Below, piece by piece: positions 7,717 to 9,356 of a stretch of 9,356 bases of DNA. The stretch is from an uncultured Clostridia bacterium (GTDB lineage: Bacteria; Bacillota; Clostridia; UMGS1883): NCBI GenBank assembly GCA_947624455.1, contig CANQKL010000058.1:1-9356 (forward strand). The letters run 5' to 3'. The translations under genes were made by a program, and so were the position numbers. Each line of letters starts with the position of its first letter. Within the stretch, counting starts at the first letter, position 1. A model generated the notes under the pieces. That model worked only from the letters and a program-made list of their open reading frames with translations, had not been told where the DNA came from and made no database searches.

Positions 7717-7742
7717 GTCGGAATCTTCCCCCGCCCTCATTA

Positions 7743-7748
7743 ATTATA
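7743..7748 (-). promoter_or_regulatory. Candidate -10 box for the sigma/anti-sigma operon
   Basis: A perfect TATAAT on the minus strand, about 40 bp before the sigma start codon. At 17 bp upstream the hexamer is ACCGTA, far from TTGACA, and TGACCG appears only at 19 bp spacing. There is no TG extension and no clear ECF-type GAAC...CGTC pair. Basal transcription is therefore likely weak, or read-through from the tRNA unit contributes. Confidence 0.4.
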
Positions 7749-7774
7749 GACCCTGTTCGCGGGCATACGGTCAC

Positions 7775-7807
7775 AAAAAAAATCACGCCCCGAGGTTTAG
7801 GGCGTGA
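7775..7807 (-). terminator. Rho-independent terminator of the tRNA-Ala gene
   Basis: On the minus strand TCACGCCC (7807-7800) and GGGCGTGA (7790-7783) form a perfect 8-bp GC-rich stem with a 9-nt loop, followed directly by eight T (7782-7775). It lies 23 nt past the tRNA 3' end and insulates the tRNA from the sigma operon downstream on the same strand. Confidence 0.92.
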
Positions 7808-7815
7808 GAAGGGTC

Positions 7816-7828
7816 CAGCGTTACGCTG
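7816..7828. repeat. Short palindrome in the tRNA 3' trailer
   Basis: CAGCGT-T-ACGCTG: 6-bp arms around one base, starting 2 bp past the encoded CCA. In the transcript it could form a small hairpin (5-bp stem, 3-nt loop) between the tRNA and its terminator. Confidence 0.5.
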
Positions 7829-7829
7829 A

Positions 7830-7905
7830 TGGTGGACTTGAAGGGATTCGAACCCTCGACCTCTCGGATGCGAACCGAACGCTCTCCCGGCTGAGCTACA
7901 AGCCC
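7830..7905 (-). tRNA. tRNA-Ala (anticodon CGC)
   Basis: A 76-nt cloverleaf read on the minus strand from 7905. Acceptor arms GGGCTTG and CAAGTCC contain the G3-U70 wobble pair that identifies alanine tRNAs. The D stem is GCTC/GAGC. The anticodon stem TTCGG/CCGAG carries loop TTCGCAT, giving anticodon CGC for codon GCG. The T arm is GAGGG-TTCGAAT-CCCTT, the discriminator is A73, and CCA is encoded (7832-7830). A dedicated CGC alanine tRNA is common in GC-rich Gram-positives that also rely on TGC and GGC isoacceptors. It has its own promoter and terminator. Confidence 0.97.
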
Positions 7906-7922
7906 ATATCGACTACCCTGTT

Positions 7923-7951
7923 ATTATAGCACATAAAAAACCAATTTGCAA
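7923..7951 (-). promoter_or_regulatory. Sigma-A promoter of tRNA-Ala
   Basis: On the minus strand, TTGCAA (7951-7946), a 17-bp spacer, and TATAAT (7928-7923) preceded by TG (TGCTATAAT, extended -10). The predicted start near 7916 leaves a leader of about 10 nt before the mature tRNA. The region also lies upstream of the divergent NusG-II operon, for which I see no convincing plus-strand promoter in the 81 bp available. Confidence 0.85.
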
Positions 7952-7974
7952 CAGTTATTTTAAATTTTTTGAAA

Positions 7975-7982
7975 AAAGGTGA
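7975..7982 (+). promoter_or_regulatory. Ribosome binding site that decides the NusG-II gene start
   Basis: AAAGGTGA lies 4 nt before GTG at 7987. The longer reading from TTG at 7969 would place this site inside the gene and has only A/T sequence upstream of it. Confidence 0.75.
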
Positions 7983-7986
7983 CGGA

Positions 7987-8343
7987 GTGAAAAAACATTT
8001 GCTTTGGATAATAATATTCTCCGCGCTATGCCTGATTTGCGCCATCATCATACTGATAACCGACCGCTCCGGCGGCGCGGCGGTCATTTCCCTAAACGGC
8101 GAAGCGATACGCCGGGTAGAGCTGGACGAAAATCAGGAGTTCGACATTGACCTTGGTGACGGCGAGTTCAACCATATCAGCGTTCGGGACGGGAAAATCG
8201 CCGTCACCGACGCCAGTTGTCCCGACCGGCTCTGCGTCCGAAGGGGATATATCAGCGGCGGCGTGCCTATAATATGCCTGCCCCACCGGCTGACCGTAGA
8301 GGTCACGGACGGCGGCGGCGTGGACGCCGTTACCGGGAGGTGA
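7987..8343 (+). CDS. NusG domain II-containing membrane protein (EetA-like)
   Basis: Small membrane-anchored protein of 118 residues with a GTG start. One N-terminal membrane helix (about 4-25, LLWIIIFSALCLICAIIILI) is followed by an extracytoplasmic domain resembling NusG domain II (PF07009). Its hallmark is DASCPDRLCVRRGYIS followed by IICLPHRLTVEV, with conserved cysteines Cys78, Cys83 and Cys97. Despite the name it has no role in transcription elongation. Proteins of this family are regularly encoded beside Gx-transporter proteins and ApbE, and the EetA component of Gram-positive extracellular electron transfer loci is, as I recall, of this type. Its biochemical function is not known to me. 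The stop codon lies within the ribosome binding site of the next gene, so it is the first gene of a coupled operon. Confidence 0.85.
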   Translation: MKKHLLWIIIFSALCLICAIIILITDRSGGAAVISLNGEAIRRVELDENQEFDIDLGDGEFNHISVRDGKIAVTDASCPDRLCVRRGYISGGVPIICLPHRLTVEVTDGGGVDAVTGR

Positions 8344-8347
8344 GCCT

Positions 8348-8833
8348 ATGAATACCAAAAAACTGACCATTATGGCCCTGCTGCTGGCCATAGCTCTCAC
8401 GGTTTTTGTAATTGAGGCCCACGTCCCGCCGCCGGTACCTATCCCGGGAGTCAAGCTGGGCTTAGCTAACATAGTGACCCTGGCGGCTTTGGTTTTACTG
8501 GGGCGGAAGGAGGCTTTGACGGTGTTGCTGCTCAGGATAGTTCTCGGCAGTGTGTTCGCCGGACAGGCCGTTAGCTTTTTGTACAGCATAAGCGGGGGAC
8601 TTCTGAGCTTTCTGACAATGAGCGCCGCCCTGCGGTTCCTGGGACGGGAGCGGCTGTGGGTCGTAAGCGTGCTGGGGGCCATAGCCCACAACGGGGGCCA
8701 AATACTGGCGGCGGCGTTACTGATAGGCCCGGGAGCGGCGGCCTATTTGCCGATTCTGCTCATATTCGCCGTTTTGACCGGCACATTCACCGGACTGGCG
8801 GCACAGCTTTTGACGGCAAGATTGGGGAAATGA
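8348..8833 (+). CDS. Gx transporter family protein (PF07456 type, EetB-like)
   Basis: Polytopic membrane protein of 161 residues with five or six hydrophobic segments (about 5-23, 38-53, 57-76, 80-98, 104-126 and 130-155). Family signatures are PVPIPGVKLGLANIVTLAAL (30-49), FAGQAVSFLYSISGGLLSFL (70-89) and LGAIAHNGGQILAA (109-122). Databases often label the family heptaprenyl diphosphate synthase component I, but the topology resembles the small S components of ECF vitamin transporters, so a transport or quinone/flavin-related role is more likely than catalysis. GGGAGGTGA 5 nt before the ATG gives a strong start. It sits 4 bp after the NusG-II gene and 3 bp before the ApbE gene, an arrangement typical of flavinylation clusters in Firmicutes. 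The substrate is unknown. Confidence 0.87.
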   Translation: MNTKKLTIMALLLAIALTVFVIEAHVPPPVPIPGVKLGLANIVTLAALVLLGRKEALTVLLLRIVLGSVFAGQAVSFLYSISGGLLSFLTMSAALRFLGRERLWVVSVLGAIAHNGGQILAAALLIGPGAAAYLPILLIFAVLTGTFTGLAAQLLTARLGK

Positions 8834-8836
8834 ATT

Positions 8837-9356
8837 ATGAGGATCGTTAAAAGGATATGCGTGCTTAGCCTGGCCCTTCTGACGTTGACCGGCTGCGGCA
8901 AAGGCCGTCAGGAAACGGCCACGGTCTTTGCCATGGACACGGTAATGGAGCTAACCGCCTGGGGCAAAGGCGCCGGACCCGCGCTGGAAGCCGCGAAGTC
9001 GGAGATTTACCGATTGGCGGCCCTTTTTGACCGCCGGGAGCCAGGCGGCGACATTTTCAAGCTCAACGCCGCCGGGGAGAGCGACGTTTCTCCCGACACA
9101 GAGGCCCTTATCAGCCGCGGGCTGGAAATACGCGGCCTTACCGGCGGGGCCTTCGACATGACTGTGGCTCCGGTAATGGATCTGTGGGGCTTTTACGGTC
9201 AGAACTACCGCGTTCCCAGCGAGGACGAGCTGACCGCCGCCCTAAAAAGCGTTGGCACAGAGGTGGAGGTAAATAATGGCCGGGTAACTCTTTCCCCTGG
9301 GGCGGGGCTGGACGTAGGGGGCATAGCCAAGGGCTATACCGCCGGGAAGATCATGG
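8837..9356 (+). CDS. apbE: FAD:protein FMN transferase lipoprotein, 3' end outside window
   Basis: ApbE-family enzyme that transfers FMN from FAD, with Mg2+, onto a threonine or serine of extracytoplasmic flavoproteins such as Rnf subunits or FMN-bind domain lipoproteins. 173 residues are visible, about half the usual 330-350. A lipoprotein signal peptide ends in the lipobox LTGC (Cys20), so it is anchored outside the membrane. Family motifs in order are FAMDTVMELTAWG (32-44), FDRREPGGDIFKLN, TGGAFDMTVAPVMDLWGF and LDVGGIAKGYTAGKIM at the cut end. The spacing to the preceding gene is 3 bp, and its ribosome binding site is weak (GGGGAAATG), suggesting coupling to the upstream gene. No flavin-acceptor motif ([S/T]GAT type) occurs in the two preceding proteins, so the target must be encoded elsewhere, perhaps just downstream. 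Confidence 0.95.
   Translation, partial: MRIVKRICVLSLALLTLTGCGKGRQETATVFAMDTVMELTAWGKGAGPALEAAKSEIYRLAALFDRREPGGDIFKLNAAGESDVSPDTEALISRGLEIRGLTGGAFDMTVAPVMDLWGFYGQNYRVPSEDELTAALKSVGTEVEVNNGRVTLSPGAGLDVGGIAKGYTAGKIM

Noticed and set aside
7705..7740. 12-residue N-terminal extension of the sigma factor (start at 7740)
   Set aside because: It contains the GGAGGT that serves the internal ATG, and the extension (rich in Gly and Asp) does not resemble a sigma N-terminus.
7969..7986. Upstream TTG start for the NusG-II protein
   Set aside because: No ribosome binding site precedes it, whereas AAAGGTGA is well placed for GTG at 7987.

Overview
The window looks like chromosomal DNA from a moderately GC-rich anaerobic member of the Clostridia, plausibly an Oscillospiraceae-type gut Firmicute. 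This rests on strong Gram-positive ribosome binding sites, sigma-A promoters in AT-rich gaps between GC-rich genes, free use of ATA and AGG codons, and the gene content: a G5/M23 wall peptidase, an ECF sigma factor with a membrane anti-sigma partner, and a NusG-II / Gx-transporter / ApbE cluster. The taxonomy is inference. I see no mobile element, CRISPR array, rRNA gene or replication origin.

Layout, left to right. (1) 1-1198, minus: most of a membrane-anchored cell-wall peptidase gene (G5 plus M23), whose 3' end lies outside the window. (2) 1199-1474: a 276-bp AT-rich divergent promoter region with one excellent sigma-A promoter per strand. The two -35 boxes lie inside mirrored copies of AAACACTTG. 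(3) 1475-5738, plus: carA and carB, overlapping by 8 bp, encoding both subunits of glutamine-dependent carbamoyl phosphate synthetase. (4) 5739-5860: a convergent gap with a perfect 13-bp-stem terminator. (5) 5861-7704, minus: an ECF sigma factor gene followed, with a 1-nt overlap, by a membrane protein read as its anti-sigma factor, carrying a C-terminal domain resembling the copper amine oxidase N-terminal domain. (6) 7775-7928, minus: a complete tRNA-Ala(CGC) transcription unit with promoter, encoded CCA and terminator. (7) 7987-9356, plus: a tight three-gene operon of NusG domain II protein, Gx transporter family membrane protein and ApbE lipoprotein, the last cut by the window end.

How the parts work together: carAB supplies carbamoyl phosphate for pyrimidines and arginine. 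The sigma/anti-sigma pair is a self-contained envelope-sensing switch. The last operon probably serves covalent flavinylation of extracytoplasmic proteins, either an Rnf-type complex or a flavin-based extracellular electron transfer system of the EetA/EetB/FmnB kind. The flavin-accepting protein is not in the window. Most of the sequence is ordinary core genome. The parts most worth a second look are the mirrored divergent promoters, the anti-sigma ectodomain and the flavinylation cluster.
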